From Polyangia bacterium (GTDB taxonomy: Bacteria > Myxococcota_A > Polyangia > Polyangiales > Polyangiaceae), in assembly GCA_030433055.1 (NCBI GenBank), contig JAUILJ010000474.1, positions 1 through 6,525 of the forward strand: a stretch of 6,525 nucleotides of DNA, written 5' to 3'. A program made the position numbers and the translations under genes. Of this stretch, positions 1 to 5,791 are shown piece by piece. Each line of letters begins with the position of its first letter. Position 1 is the first letter of the stretch. A model generated the notes under the pieces. It did no database searches and was not told where the DNA came from. It saw only the letters and a list, made by a program, of their open reading frames with translations.

Positions 1-696
1 GTTGATGCAGTAGCCCGGCTCGCAGGCGCCGCCTTCCTTGGAGGCTGGGATGGCGACGAAGGAGCCGTCAGCCTGCGGGCGGCAGTATGCATCTCCCTTG
101 CAGTAGCTGAACCCCTCGCAGGACTCCCCAACGCCAGGGACGTCCACGCAGATTGACTGGTCGTTGCAGACCAGGTCCTTGTCGCAGCTCATCTCGGCGC
201 AGGACTCCCCGCGCTTGGCTCGAGGGGTGGTATTGCAAATGGGTTCGCACACGTAACCCTCGCTGCACTCGAGGCCGGGCGCGCAGACGGTGTCTGGGCT
301 CGCGGGACCGCCACAGGGCTGGCCTGCGGCCGCCGCGCCGTCGTACAGCTTGCAGCACGGCTTGGGCACGTCGACCTCCGGCTCGCAGCTCCCCAATGCT
401 CGGTAGCCGCTGAGCCACTTGCCCCCGCACTCCTCGTTGTATGTGAGCCCACTGTCGCGCGAGCGGTTCGACACATCCGTGAGCTCTGCGCGAAGCTGCT
501 CCTCGCAGTCGGTCGGAACGCCCTCGCAAGAGCATTTGGTGCCGTTGTCGCAGATCACTCGCGGCAGCTCGTCGACCAGGGTGTCCTCGCTGACCGCTCC
601 CTGTCCCTCAGTGTCACCACCGCACGCGGTGGCGAGCAACGGGCCCAAAGCCAGACCCAAAACAATTCCGCGCGAAAACAAGCTATAAAGCGACAT
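1..696 (-). CDS. Cysteine-rich lipoprotein, C-terminus cut off by the window edge
   Basis: Reading from the ATG at 696-694 to base 1 gives 232 codons with no stop, so the gene continues to the left. An AGGG lies 7 bases before the ATG. Residues 1-24 form a lipoprotein signal peptide: a short basic start, a hydrophobic stretch (IVLGLALGPLLATA), then Cys25 in LATAC. The lipobox is slightly atypical, with Ala at -3. The mature part is soluble and has 22 further cysteines. From about residue 125 these fall into repeats: Cys128/138/144/150/154, then GESC166-x4-C-x5-C-x5-C, then GESC193-x5-C-x5-C. This spacing recalls the small disulfide modules, often labelled Dickkopf-N or EGF-like, found in many myxobacterial surface lipoproteins. 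It is probably anchored in the outer membrane with disulfide-locked modules facing the periplasm or the outside. No catalytic motif is visible and the ligand is unknown. The hydrolase gene ends 122 bases upstream of this start. The gene and its lipid anchor are well supported; any role is not. Confidence 0.85.
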   Translation of the reverse strand, partial: MSLYSLFSRGIVLGLALGPLLATACGGDTEGQGAVSEDTLVDELPRVICDNGTKCSCEGVPTDCEEQLRAELTDVSNRSRDSGLTYNEECGGKWLSGYRALGSCEPEVDVPKPCCKLYDGAAAAGQPCGGPASPDTVCAPGLECSEGYVCEPICNTTPRAKRGESCAEMSCDKDLVCNDQSICVDVPGVGESCEGFSYCKGDAYCRPQADGSFVAIPASKEGGACEPGYCIN

Positions 697-748
697 CGGG
701 CAGCCCTATCAGCGAGGCTCGCCTGCGGCAAGGTCGCGTTTTACGTTT

Positions 749-768
749 GATCGGCGGCCTGACCGATC
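749..768. repeat. Inverted repeat upstream of the Cys-rich lipoprotein
   Basis: GATCGG (749-754) and CCGATC (763-768) are perfect 6-base arms around an 8-base spacer. The repeat lies in the 122-base gap between the hydrolase stop and the lipoprotein start, about 53 bases before the ATG. No T-run follows on either strand, so it is not a standard terminator. It could be an operator or a leader hairpin; a chance match is possible at this arm length. Confidence 0.35.
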
Positions 769-818
769 CGCGGTACGCCTGTTTTTCCGCCACGTGGGTC
801 CATGGGCGCAGCGAACCC

Positions 819-1865
819 TCAGAGCGAGAGCATGTAGTCGTAGAGATCGGCGCGGCCGTCTTGCCAGATGGCGTGAGCCAAACCTGGGATGCGACAGCTC
901 GCCACTTCGGCTTGGTCGGCGCAGCCGAGGAAGCGCTGACAGGGCGCGGGTGCGCGGGGCTCGGTCTGAGTGGAGCAACCTGCCCGAAGCCGGAAGCCTT
1001 CCACCGTTGCTGCCTCATCCGCGAGGCGCGTCGTGTCGTCCTCGCCCATCACGCTCAGCACCATCACCTCGCCCTTGCACTGCTGACTCGACGCGGAGTG
1101 AGCGGGATCGCAGACACCCTGACCGTAGGAGAAGCACCGACCGCTCGACGGAATGATGCCGCGCAGCTTGTCCCCGCGCAGACACCCCAGGTGGAACGCC
1201 ATCTGGCCGCCGTTGCTGTGCCCCATGGCGAAGACTCGGTTCAGATCGATGCAGTAGTTCTGGGCGAGCTCGTCCAGCACCTGGTCGAAGAGCTGGACGC
1301 TAGCGTCCAGGTTGAACGGAACGAAGTGATTTTGATCCCACTCCGGGGTCCCCCAGCCCTGGGGCGCGACCTCGATGGACGCGCCACCGTGGGCCTCACT
1401 GAAGGTATCGAAGCGAAACTGGTTGGTGTTCGCGGTGCCTCCTGCGCCGTGATAGGTGAACACGAGGACGTGAGGTCGAGACTCATCGTAAGCATTCGGC
1501 ACGAAGAGATCGTATCCGCGTGGTACTCCGGCCACCGTGCTCTTCTGGCCAGGGAGCTTGCCCGTGGGCGCTCCTGTCTTCCCGCATCCCGCGCTTGGCC
1601 GAACCGCGACCGTCGCACCTCCGGCGTCGGCTCCGGAGTCACTGCCGACGCCGGAGTCGCCGGCATCGCCGAGCGAGCCGCCGTCAGCGCCGCCATCCGT
1701 CGACACCGAAGCGTCGGCTGCTCCGTCCGAGCCGGAGTCGCTCGAGCTCGAGGCATCCGAATTGGCGCCATCGACACTGGCGTCGAGCGCTGACCCTGAA
1801 GACCCCGGGCTGCTGCTACAGCCGAGCAGGAAGAACGCGGTAGCCCAGCAGCGGGAGAAGCTCAT
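819..1865 (-). CDS. Secreted lipoprotein alpha/beta-hydrolase, PHB depolymerase/feruloyl esterase-like
   Basis: A 348-residue serine esterase of the PHB-depolymerase/feruloyl-esterase (CE1-like) group, probably cleaving ester bonds in a polymer or aryl ester outside the cytoplasm. The ATG at 1865 is chosen because it puts a clean lipoprotein signal first (MSFSRCWATAFFLLGC, lipid Cys16). A GTG 14 codons upstream would bury it. No good Shine-Dalgarno is seen. Residues 17-90 are a Ser/Asp/Gly/Ala-rich linker that likely holds the enzyme off the membrane. The domain starts near 94. YHGAGG (138-143) is the oxyanion-hole region and GHSNGG (215-220) the nucleophile elbow with Ser217. Asp276 or Asp277 in GEDDTT and His331 in GLAHAIW are the likely remaining triad members. 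Ten cysteines downstream of the linker suggest disulfides, fitting export. It lies 49 bases after the methyltransferase stop, so co-transcription is possible. The substrate cannot be read from the sequence. Confidence 0.9.
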   Translation of the reverse strand: MSFSRCWATAFFLLGCSSSPGSSGSALDASVDGANSDASSSSDSGSDGAADASVSTDGGADGGSLGDAGDSGVGSDSGADAGGATVAVRPSAGCGKTGAPTGKLPGQKSTVAGVPRGYDLFVPNAYDESRPHVLVFTYHGAGGTANTNQFRFDTFSEAHGGASIEVAPQGWGTPEWDQNHFVPFNLDASVQLFDQVLDELAQNYCIDLNRVFAMGHSNGGQMAFHLGCLRGDKLRGIIPSSGRCFSYGQGVCDPAHSASSQQCKGEVMVLSVMGEDDTTRLADEAATVEGFRLRAGCSTQTEPRAPAPCQRFLGCADQAEVASCRIPGLAHAIWQDGRADLYDYMLSL

Positions 1866-1914
1866 GCGCCCATGATAGCGCGCCCGTAGAGCCTTGCCGA
1901 GGACCACAGGTAAA

Positions 1915-2955
1915 CTAATTCCGAGAGGATACGTGGCCCGGCTTCTCGGCGACGATGCGCCAGTTCAAATCAGCGATCTTCATCTTCTCTGCGTCCGTCC
2001 AGGCCTGGCCACCGGTCTGGAGCAACTCCAGAGACTCCTCGACCCACGAGGGCATGAGACGCACCGCCTCCAGTGCGCGCACTGCTCGCCGAGCAGCCAG
2101 AATCAGGTCGCGCTTCTGTTCGCAGAGCGGCCACGCTTCGCTCTTGGAGGGCGCGGAGACCACGATCGTGAAACCGGCGTCCTCGAGGGCCGCGCATACG
2201 TCGGCTGGATACATGGAGTGTGTGGCAGCGAGCGTTGGCAGGTAGAGCCGATGTAGCGACACGTGCTCCGGATCGTCCCAGTCGAAGAACGGCGTCAGCA
2301 GATACTCGGAACACGCATAGCGGGCCCCCGGCCTGAGTACTCGAAACATCTCCCGAGCGTGGCGCGCGAGCTCGTCTCGCTTGAAGAAGGGCCAGACGGC
2401 CTGGAAGGAGAAGCTCCCGTCGAATGTCTCCGTGGGGTAATCGAGCGGTTCATGGTGGTTGCCCACCTGAAACTGGAGCTGCTCGGTCATCGAGCACTGC
2501 GCGGCCCAGGCTCTGGCGTTCTCGATCTGGTCCGGATCGATGTTGTAGCCCGAGACCTTGCCGCCGGTCATGGAAGCAAAATGATGGGAGATGCGCCCCC
2601 GACCACACCCCATGTCCAGCAGGTGAGAGCGCTCCGGATGCCGGAGCTTCAGCTCCTTCAGCACAGCCAGCTCACACAGCAGCTGGTTGCCGTAGAGGCC
2701 TTGGGATGCGTCGAGCTGAGGCGGGATGTACAGCTTCTCGAGGTCGAAGACCGAGAGCATGTTGTTCAAGACCTTGTAGTAAGCCGCGACCGCCTGGGTC
2801 TCGTCGGCCGTCTCCGTCTGCTCCCCCGCCTGCATGCGCTGAAAGAATCGGTAGGCATCGATGCAGGCCTGCTTGTCCGCCTCGGAGAGAGCGATGAGAC
2901 GCCTCAGCCCGTCCATCGCCGTCTTGACTCGGTACCAGTTCATCACAGCCGCCAT
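1915..2955 (-). CDS. SAM-dependent methyltransferase, sterol C-24 methyltransferase-like
   Basis: A 346-residue cytoplasmic class I methyltransferase. Motif I is LLDMGCGRG (112-120). It is followed by the acidic end of strand 2 (GYNID, Asp140) with DQIENA, the motif-II region FDGSFSFQAVWPF (178-190), and VLRPG (206-210). The layout follows the sterol C-24 methyltransferase/Erg6 family beyond the Rossmann core. A YY-containing helical lead-in sits at 59-60. SEYLLTPFFDWDDPEH (216-231) matches the place where Erg6 has its YEW...NPEH segment. The C-terminus (about 294-339: LEAVRLMP...GGQ...RIVAEKP) matches the pattern of the Sterol_MT_C domain, which also ends in A-x-KP. The family moves a methyl group from SAM to a sterol side-chain alkene, but related bacterial enzymes act on other lipids or natural products. 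The ATG at 2955 is the first in frame; Met5 (2943) is an alternative and neither has a clear Shine-Dalgarno. It is the first gene of the minus-strand series. The fold is certain; the sterol substrate is inferred. Confidence 0.88.
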   Translation of the reverse strand: MAAVMNWYRVKTAMDGLRRLIALSEADKQACIDAYRFFQRMQAGEQTETADETQAVAAYYKVLNNMLSVFDLEKLYIPPQLDASQGLYGNQLLCELAVLKELKLRHPERSHLLDMGCGRGRISHHFASMTGGKVSGYNIDPDQIENARAWAAQCSMTEQLQFQVGNHHEPLDYPTETFDGSFSFQAVWPFFKRDELARHAREMFRVLRPGARYACSEYLLTPFFDWDDPEHVSLHRLYLPTLAATHSMYPADVCAALEDAGFTIVVSAPSKSEAWPLCEQKRDLILAARRAVRALEAVRLMPSWVEESLELLQTGGQAWTDAEKMKIADLNWRIVAEKPGHVSSRN

Positions 2956-3074
2956 CGGAGGCGAATGGGTTGTATCGTCACCCGCCCTGCCAACAGGCGT
3001 ACCCCAGATGGCCAGGAGAACCGAGGGTATGTCGCGTCACTTGAAAGACGCGGAGTATCGCCCAGCCCGGCGCG

Positions 3075-3134
3075 TCAATCGGTGAGCACGTTCTTGTAGA
3101 AGACGTTGGGGTAGCGGTTGCTCCCGCTCGCGCC
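3075..3134 (-). pseudogene. Orphan C-terminal fragment of an unidentified minus-strand gene
   Basis: Nineteen codons followed by TGA encode GASGSNRYPNVFYKNVLTD. Eighteen of the 19 end in G or C, which marks them as once-coding in this GC-rich genome. Going further upstream in this frame, the third-position bias collapses at about 3135, exactly where the plus-strand glycosidase remnant begins. This looks like the tail of a gene whose body has been lost or moved. I do not recognise the family. The 119 bases between this stop and the methyltransferase start (2956-3074) show no gene and no convincing promoter. Confidence 0.45.
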
Positions 3135-3137
3135 AGC

Positions 3138-3482
3138 GTGTTCCGCAAGGACGGCACGGACTTCTATTCCAGTTTCCGTTGGGAAACCGAAAGGTACGCC
3201 AATGGTCGGCGATTTGCGACACACCGCTCGGCCCATGCACGAAGCGGAGCAAGCCCGAGCCGTGGGTTGGTAGTCAGGGTGGGATGAAGGGGCCCGGCGG
3301 CGCAGACTTCGTGACCGCGGCAGATGGTGCCCGCTTTGTCTACATGCATGGCTGGACACCCAAGGGCGGCGATGGTGGAGCACGCAGCTTGTGGCTCTAC
3401 CGCTTCAATGTGTCCGGCAAGACGGCCTCCATCGCCCCGCTCTTGCCACATCCCCTCGCGGGCTTGCCGGACGCGCCGCCGG
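3138..3482 (+). pseudogene. Truncated, frameshifted family-43 glycosidase remnant
   Basis: This is the C-terminal part of a five-bladed-propeller glycosidase (GH43 arabinosidase/xylosidase type). The first stretch, 3138-3206, reads VFRKDGTDFYSSFRW and then ETERYANG. This corresponds to the family pattern of a DG turn followed by a YxLFYS strand. At about 3200-3212 the homology jumps by one frame and continues as SAICDTPLGPC, then GPGGADFV, then FVYMHGW and GGARSLWLYRF. These match the family's A-DSPLGP-T, GPGH, Y-HAW and GGR blocks in the right order. The N-terminal two-thirds, which carries the catalytic aspartate and glutamate, is missing, and no stop occurs at the expected end. The reading frame runs on antisense into the TetR gene. 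It cannot make an active enzyme. The family call is from pattern memory; that it is a relic is clear from the frame jump and truncation. Confidence 0.7.
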
Positions 3483-4166
3483 CTAGTCCAGGTAGGTCGC
3501 GAGGTACGAGTGCACCATCAGCTTGAGTTCCTTCACGACGAGCTTGCGTTGGCGAGGGTCGCGGCGGACGGCGGGTTCAATCACCCCCGAGGCGCCAGCG
3601 AAGGTGACGGACGCGATCACCCGCACGCGACGCTTGGGTAGCGCCAGGCCGCGGGCGCATAGCGCGTCAGCGAGCCACTCGGCGTGGCGCGCCACGGTGC
3701 GCCCGCGAAGCTCATCGAGGCCTGGTACGGCTTGCACGGCGCGGCGGATGGCCGCCCACTCGGGCGCCCCACCCATGGTGACGAAGTAGTCCTCGATCGC
3801 GCCGTCGATGGCCACGCGCCAGTCGATCCGCGGATCCGCGACCACCCGCAAGGTGCGGGTGAAGCTCTCGTCCGCGCGCTGGTACATGCGCTCCGCCAAG
3901 CACAGGATGACCGCGTGCTTGTCTATGAAGTAGCGGTACACCGTGCGCACCCGAACCTCCGCGCGCTCCGCCAGCAGGTTGGTGTTGAACTGGTCTACCC
4001 CCACCTCGGCGACGAGGTCAGCGGCGGTGCGCAGGATGTGCTCCACGGTCTGAATCGCGCGCGCCTGCACAGGCTTCACGCGCAACGGGCCAACGATCTC
4101 AACCACTTCCAGAAAGGGAGTATGCGCTCCCTTTCCTCTAATTGACAAGCGGGTATTTCCCGCCAT
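3483..4166 (-). CDS. TetR/AcrR-family transcriptional repressor
   Basis: A one-component repressor of up to 227 residues, with an N-terminal DNA-binding domain and a C-terminal ligand and dimerisation domain. Helix 1 starts near residue 37 (AIQTVEHILRTAADLVAEVG). The helix-turn-helix spans about 60-80 and ends in the family hallmark TVYRYFIDK (75-83). The C-terminal half is all-helical and divergent, as usual, so the ligand cannot be named. The start is debatable. ATG 4166 has a well-placed GGAG 6 bases upstream, but it adds about 29 residues the family does not need. In codons 2-29 only 15 of 28 end in G/C, against 24 of 28 in codons 30-57. A GTG at 4079 would give a 198-residue protein with a typical N-terminus (VKPVQAR...), though with no clear Shine-Dalgarno. 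It is transcribed away from the PAS-histidine kinase, across a region full of inverted repeats. Autorepression and control of the kinase are the natural inference. Confidence 0.9.
   Translation of the reverse strand: MAGNTRLSIRGKGAHTPFLEVVEIVGPLRVKPVQARAIQTVEHILRTAADLVAEVGVDQFNTNLLAERAEVRVRTVYRYFIDKHAVILCLAERMYQRADESFTRTLRVVADPRIDWRVAIDGAIEDYFVTMGGAPEWAAIRRAVQAVPGLDELRGRTVARHAEWLADALCARGLALPKRRVRVIASVTFAGASGVIEPAVRRDPRQRKLVVKELKLMVHSYLATYLD
4112..4135. repeat. Perfect 9-base inverted repeat, candidate TetR operator
   Basis: GAAAGGGAG (4112-4120) and CTCCCTTTC (4127-4135) are perfect 9-base arms around a 6-base spacer. The same 9-mer CTCCCTTTC recurs at 4192-4200. The site lies just upstream of a TTGACA box on the plus strand and inside the 5' end of the longer TetR reading frame. 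The size and symmetry suit a TetR dimer. In TetR mRNA starting upstream it would instead form a stable hairpin. Confidence 0.6.
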
Positions 4167-4169
4167 GTT
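4142..4169 (+). promoter_or_regulatory. Candidate sigma-70-type promoter for the PAS-histidine kinase
   Basis: TTGACA (4142-4147) is a perfect -35 consensus in otherwise GC-rich DNA. It is followed after 16 bases by a weak -10-like CATGTT (4164-4169). Transcription would start near 4176 and give the kinase a leader of about 80 bases. The spacer is filled by the GCGGG/CCCGC inverted repeat, a classic repressor position. The -10 matches only 3 of 6 bases, so this rests mainly on the -35 and the context. Confidence 0.4.
4149..4163. repeat. Short inverted repeat in the promoter spacer
   Basis: GCGGG (4149-4153) and CCCGC (4159-4163) surround TATTT. The repeat ends two bases from the ATG at 4166 on the minus strand. 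It also sits exactly between the candidate -35 and -10 of the kinase promoter. It could be an operator half-set, or a hairpin limiting translation from that ATG. Confidence 0.4.
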
Positions 4170-4171
4170 TA

Positions 4172-4206
4172 GCTCCGTTCTGGAGCAATTACTCCCTTTC
4201 TGCTCC
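4172..4206. promoter_or_regulatory. Helically phased GGAGC/GCTCC box array in the divergent control region
   Basis: Four related boxes follow one another about every 10 bases: GCTCC (4172-4176), GGAGC (4182-4186), CTCCC (4192-4196) and GCTCC (4202-4206). The first two form an inverted repeat with a 5-base spacer. GGAGCA (4182-4187) and TGCTCC (4201-4206) form a second one with a 13-base spacer. Spacing of one helical turn would place all boxes on the same DNA face, as expected for cooperative repressor binding. The array overlaps the likely minus-strand TetR promoter, and its first box doubles as the Shine-Dalgarno of the ATG at 4166. Confidence 0.45.
4173..4176 (-). promoter_or_regulatory. 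Ribosome binding site supporting the ATG at 4166
   Basis: GGAG on the minus strand stands 6 bases before the ATG at 4166. It is the main evidence for the longer TetR start, against the codon-bias evidence for the GTG at 4079. The same bases belong to the phased GGAGC/GCTCC array, so the match may serve DNA binding instead. Confidence 0.4.
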
Positions 4207-4214
4207 TACTTCAA
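4188..4214 (-). promoter_or_regulatory. Weak candidate promoter for the TetR gene
   Basis: On the minus strand TTGAAG (4214-4209) is followed after 15 bases by AGTAAT (4193-4188), each matching the consensus at 4 of 6 positions. The spacer contains one copy of the 9-mer shared with the operator candidate. The short spacer makes this tentative. Confidence 0.25.
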
Positions 4215-4228
4215 AACCGGCGCCCCCC

Positions 4229-4244
4229 ATCCTATTCCTAGGAT
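4229..4244. repeat. Inverted repeat just before the kinase ribosome binding site
   Basis: ATCCTA (4229-4234) and TAGGAT (4239-4244) are perfect 6-base arms with a 4-base loop, and the palindrome TCCTAGGA (4236-4243) lies within it. It ends 3 bases before the GAGG (4248-4251) that serves the ATG at 4257, so it could act as an operator or tune translation of the kinase. Confidence 0.35.
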
Positions 4245-4256
4245 TTCGAGGTACGC

Positions 4257-5321
4257 ATGAACCCACAAGCGGCTTTCACCATGGAACGCCTCGCTCAGGC
4301 AGGAACCTGGGACTGGGACGTCGCCAACGACCACCTCGAGTGGTCGCCTGAGCTCTCGAGGATCTATGGCCTGAGGCGCGGCGAAACCCCGACGGGCTAC
4401 GCGGGCTTCCTCTCCCGGATCCACCCGGAGGACCGAGAGATGACGCGCGACACGGTCGAGCGCGCCCTACTCGAGCGCCGTGATGTGGAGTACCAGCACC
4501 GGATCATCCGCGAAGACGGTGAGGTGCGAGTGCTCCGCTCGTTCGTTCACGTCGACTGCAACGCCTACAGCGACGTGGTCCGCTTGTCCGGCGCCTGCCA
4601 GGACGTCACCGAGCGCAATCAGCTCACCGAGCGCCTGCGTCGCCTCCAGGCACTGGCGAGCGCTGGAACCATCGCCGCGGGTCTGGCCCACGACCTGAAC
4701 AACGTCGTCGGCGCGCTGACGTTGCTGTGCAGCGCACTCTCCTCCGATCCCGCGGAGGACAACACCCAGCTGATCGAAGACATCAAGGAAACCGCGCTGC
4801 GCACCTCGGAGTTTACCTCGCGGATCCATCAGCTCGCGCGCAGTTCAGTCGGAAGGGCCCCGCGCCTCGATGTCGCGGCGGAACTCACACGCATGGTCGG
4901 CGTCTTCCGCGGAGTGTTCGGCGAGCGGGTCAGCGTTGACCTCGACGTTCGCGATCCCCTCGCCGGAGTGCGTCTCGACCCCCTCGACCTGGAGCGCGTG
5001 CTCTGGAACCTCGTGCTCAACGCACGCGACGCGCAACCAAACGGTGGCGTGGTCGAGCTGATCGCTGAACAGGTCACGGTCGTCGGTCACGGCCCATCGG
5101 GAGAGTACGTCCGCATCACGGTCCGAGACGAAGGCAGCGGCATGGACGAATACACCGCCGCTCGCCTCTTCGAGCCGTTCTTTACGACCAAGGGCGCGAG
5201 CGGTACTGGCCTCGGTCTAGCCGTCGTTCACGACATCATCGACGACGCAGGTGGGTTCGTGACGGTAGATAGTCGCCGCGGCGTCGGGACACGCATTCGC
5301 GTGCACCTGCCCGCCCAATAA
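4257..5321 (+). CDS. Cytoplasmic PAS-domain sensor histidine kinase
   Basis: A 354-residue two-component kinase that autophosphorylates on histidine and passes the phosphate to a response regulator. GAGG lies 5 bases before the ATG. Residues 13-119 form a PAS_3-type sensor domain, with a W-D-W entry (18-20), IHPEDR (55-60) and the closing GACQDVTER (112-120). A helical linker leads to the DHp domain, whose H-box GLAHDLNNV has the phospho-acceptor His145. The HDLNN form is like NtrB/FixL-type kinases. The ATPase domain is complete: N-box NLVLNARDA (251-259, Asn255), G1 DEGSGM (291-296), F-box FEPFFTTK (305-312) and G2 GTGLGL (316-321). It lacks a signal peptide, membrane segment and receiver domain, so it senses something in the cytoplasm, perhaps by ligand or cofactor in the PAS pocket. 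No response regulator is adjacent. It is divergent from the TetR gene and probably under its control. Confidence 0.95.
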   Translation: MNPQAAFTMERLAQAGTWDWDVANDHLEWSPELSRIYGLRRGETPTGYAGFLSRIHPEDREMTRDTVERALLERRDVEYQHRIIREDGEVRVLRSFVHVDCNAYSDVVRLSGACQDVTERNQLTERLRRLQALASAGTIAAGLAHDLNNVVGALTLLCSALSSDPAEDNTQLIEDIKETALRTSEFTSRIHQLARSSVGRAPRLDVAAELTRMVGVFRGVFGERVSVDLDVRDPLAGVRLDPLDLERVLWNLVLNARDAQPNGGVVELIAEQVTVVGHGPSGEYVRITVRDEGSGMDEYTAARLFEPFFTTKGASGTGLGLAVVHDIIDDAGGFVTVDSRRGVGTRIRVHLPAQ

Positions 5322-5684
5322 TCCGCATAGAAACTCGATCCGCCTACGCCCCCCGGCGCGGGCGAGAGGAGCTCTTGGCCAACCGGGCTCTGGCGCTTGC
5401 GTGAGCTGCGTGCGGCGCAGACCGACTAGCGGCCGCCGCCGAGGAGTGAGACAATCGCAGCCAAGCACGGCGGCATCGGCGGCTGGCATACCGACGGCTT
5501 CCTTGCCGCAGTGTTGCCAGCTTCTCTCGTACCTGGCGGCGACGCGACGGCCTTCAGCAGACGTTTCCTCACGGCATCATTGTCCGCTTGCCGGGCACTT
5601 CTAGGCGTATAACCCCAAGGAAATTCCGGACGCTGGGCACCGGCACCCCGACGGCTCGTCTCTCCCCTGCAAGCCACTGCGGCC

Positions 5685-5726
5685 GAAACTGTTTCTACAT
5701 GTCAAGACGTGTGGAATGTAGGTTTC
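5685..5726. repeat. Interrupted inverted repeat in the A/T-richer intergenic part
   Basis: CTACAT (5695-5700) pairs with ATGTAG (5716-5721) across 15 bases. Directly outside, GAAAC (5685-5689) pairs with GTTTC (5722-5726), leaving a 5-base bulge on the left. The left side is itself the palindrome GAAACTGTTTC (5685-5695). In all, 11 pairs could form. It is a candidate regulator site or structured RNA about 125 bases before the next gene. Confidence 0.4.
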
Positions 5727-5791
5727 CAGGCGAGAAGCGCTCACCGAAGTTCAGGAGAAACGCCAATTCTTCTGGGGCGATTTGCGCCAAA

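Noticed and set aside
68..535. Minus-strand open frame of 155 codons at the left end
   Set aside because: It lies in a different frame of the same strand as the Cys-rich lipoprotein and is Arg-rich without pattern. The lipoprotein frame is open from 696 to the edge with a signal peptide.
747..1793. Long plus-strand open frame (348 codons) opposite the hydrolase gene
   Set aside because: It is antisense to a gene with a lipobox and esterase motifs, and its translation has no recognisable domain. Long antisense frames are expected in GC-rich DNA.
1862..1873. Three-codon frame ATG-GGC-GCA-TGA overlapping the hydrolase ATG
   Set aside because: It could be a leader peptide in translational coupling, but it has no ribosome binding site and is short enough to be chance.
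772..3003. 12-base match GGTACGCCTGTT at 772-783 and, inverted, at 2992-3003
   Set aside because: A couple of 12-base matches are expected by chance in a window this size when both strands are compared, and nothing at either end suggests a mobile element.
2263..3099. Plus-strand open frame of 278 codons opposite the methyltransferase
   Set aside because: Antisense shadow of a gene with complete SAM-binding motifs; no domain or ribosome binding site of its own.
5348..5382. CGCCC/GGGCG hairpin and TTGGCCAA palindrome after the kinase stop, as a terminator
   Set aside because: Short arms, no T-run after them, and such GC palindromes are common in this composition.
5426..5510. Minus-strand reading ending in AAIVSLLGGGR as a possible gene tail
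   Set aside because: Codon bias is uneven upstream, no family is recognisable and no start or ribosome binding site supports it.
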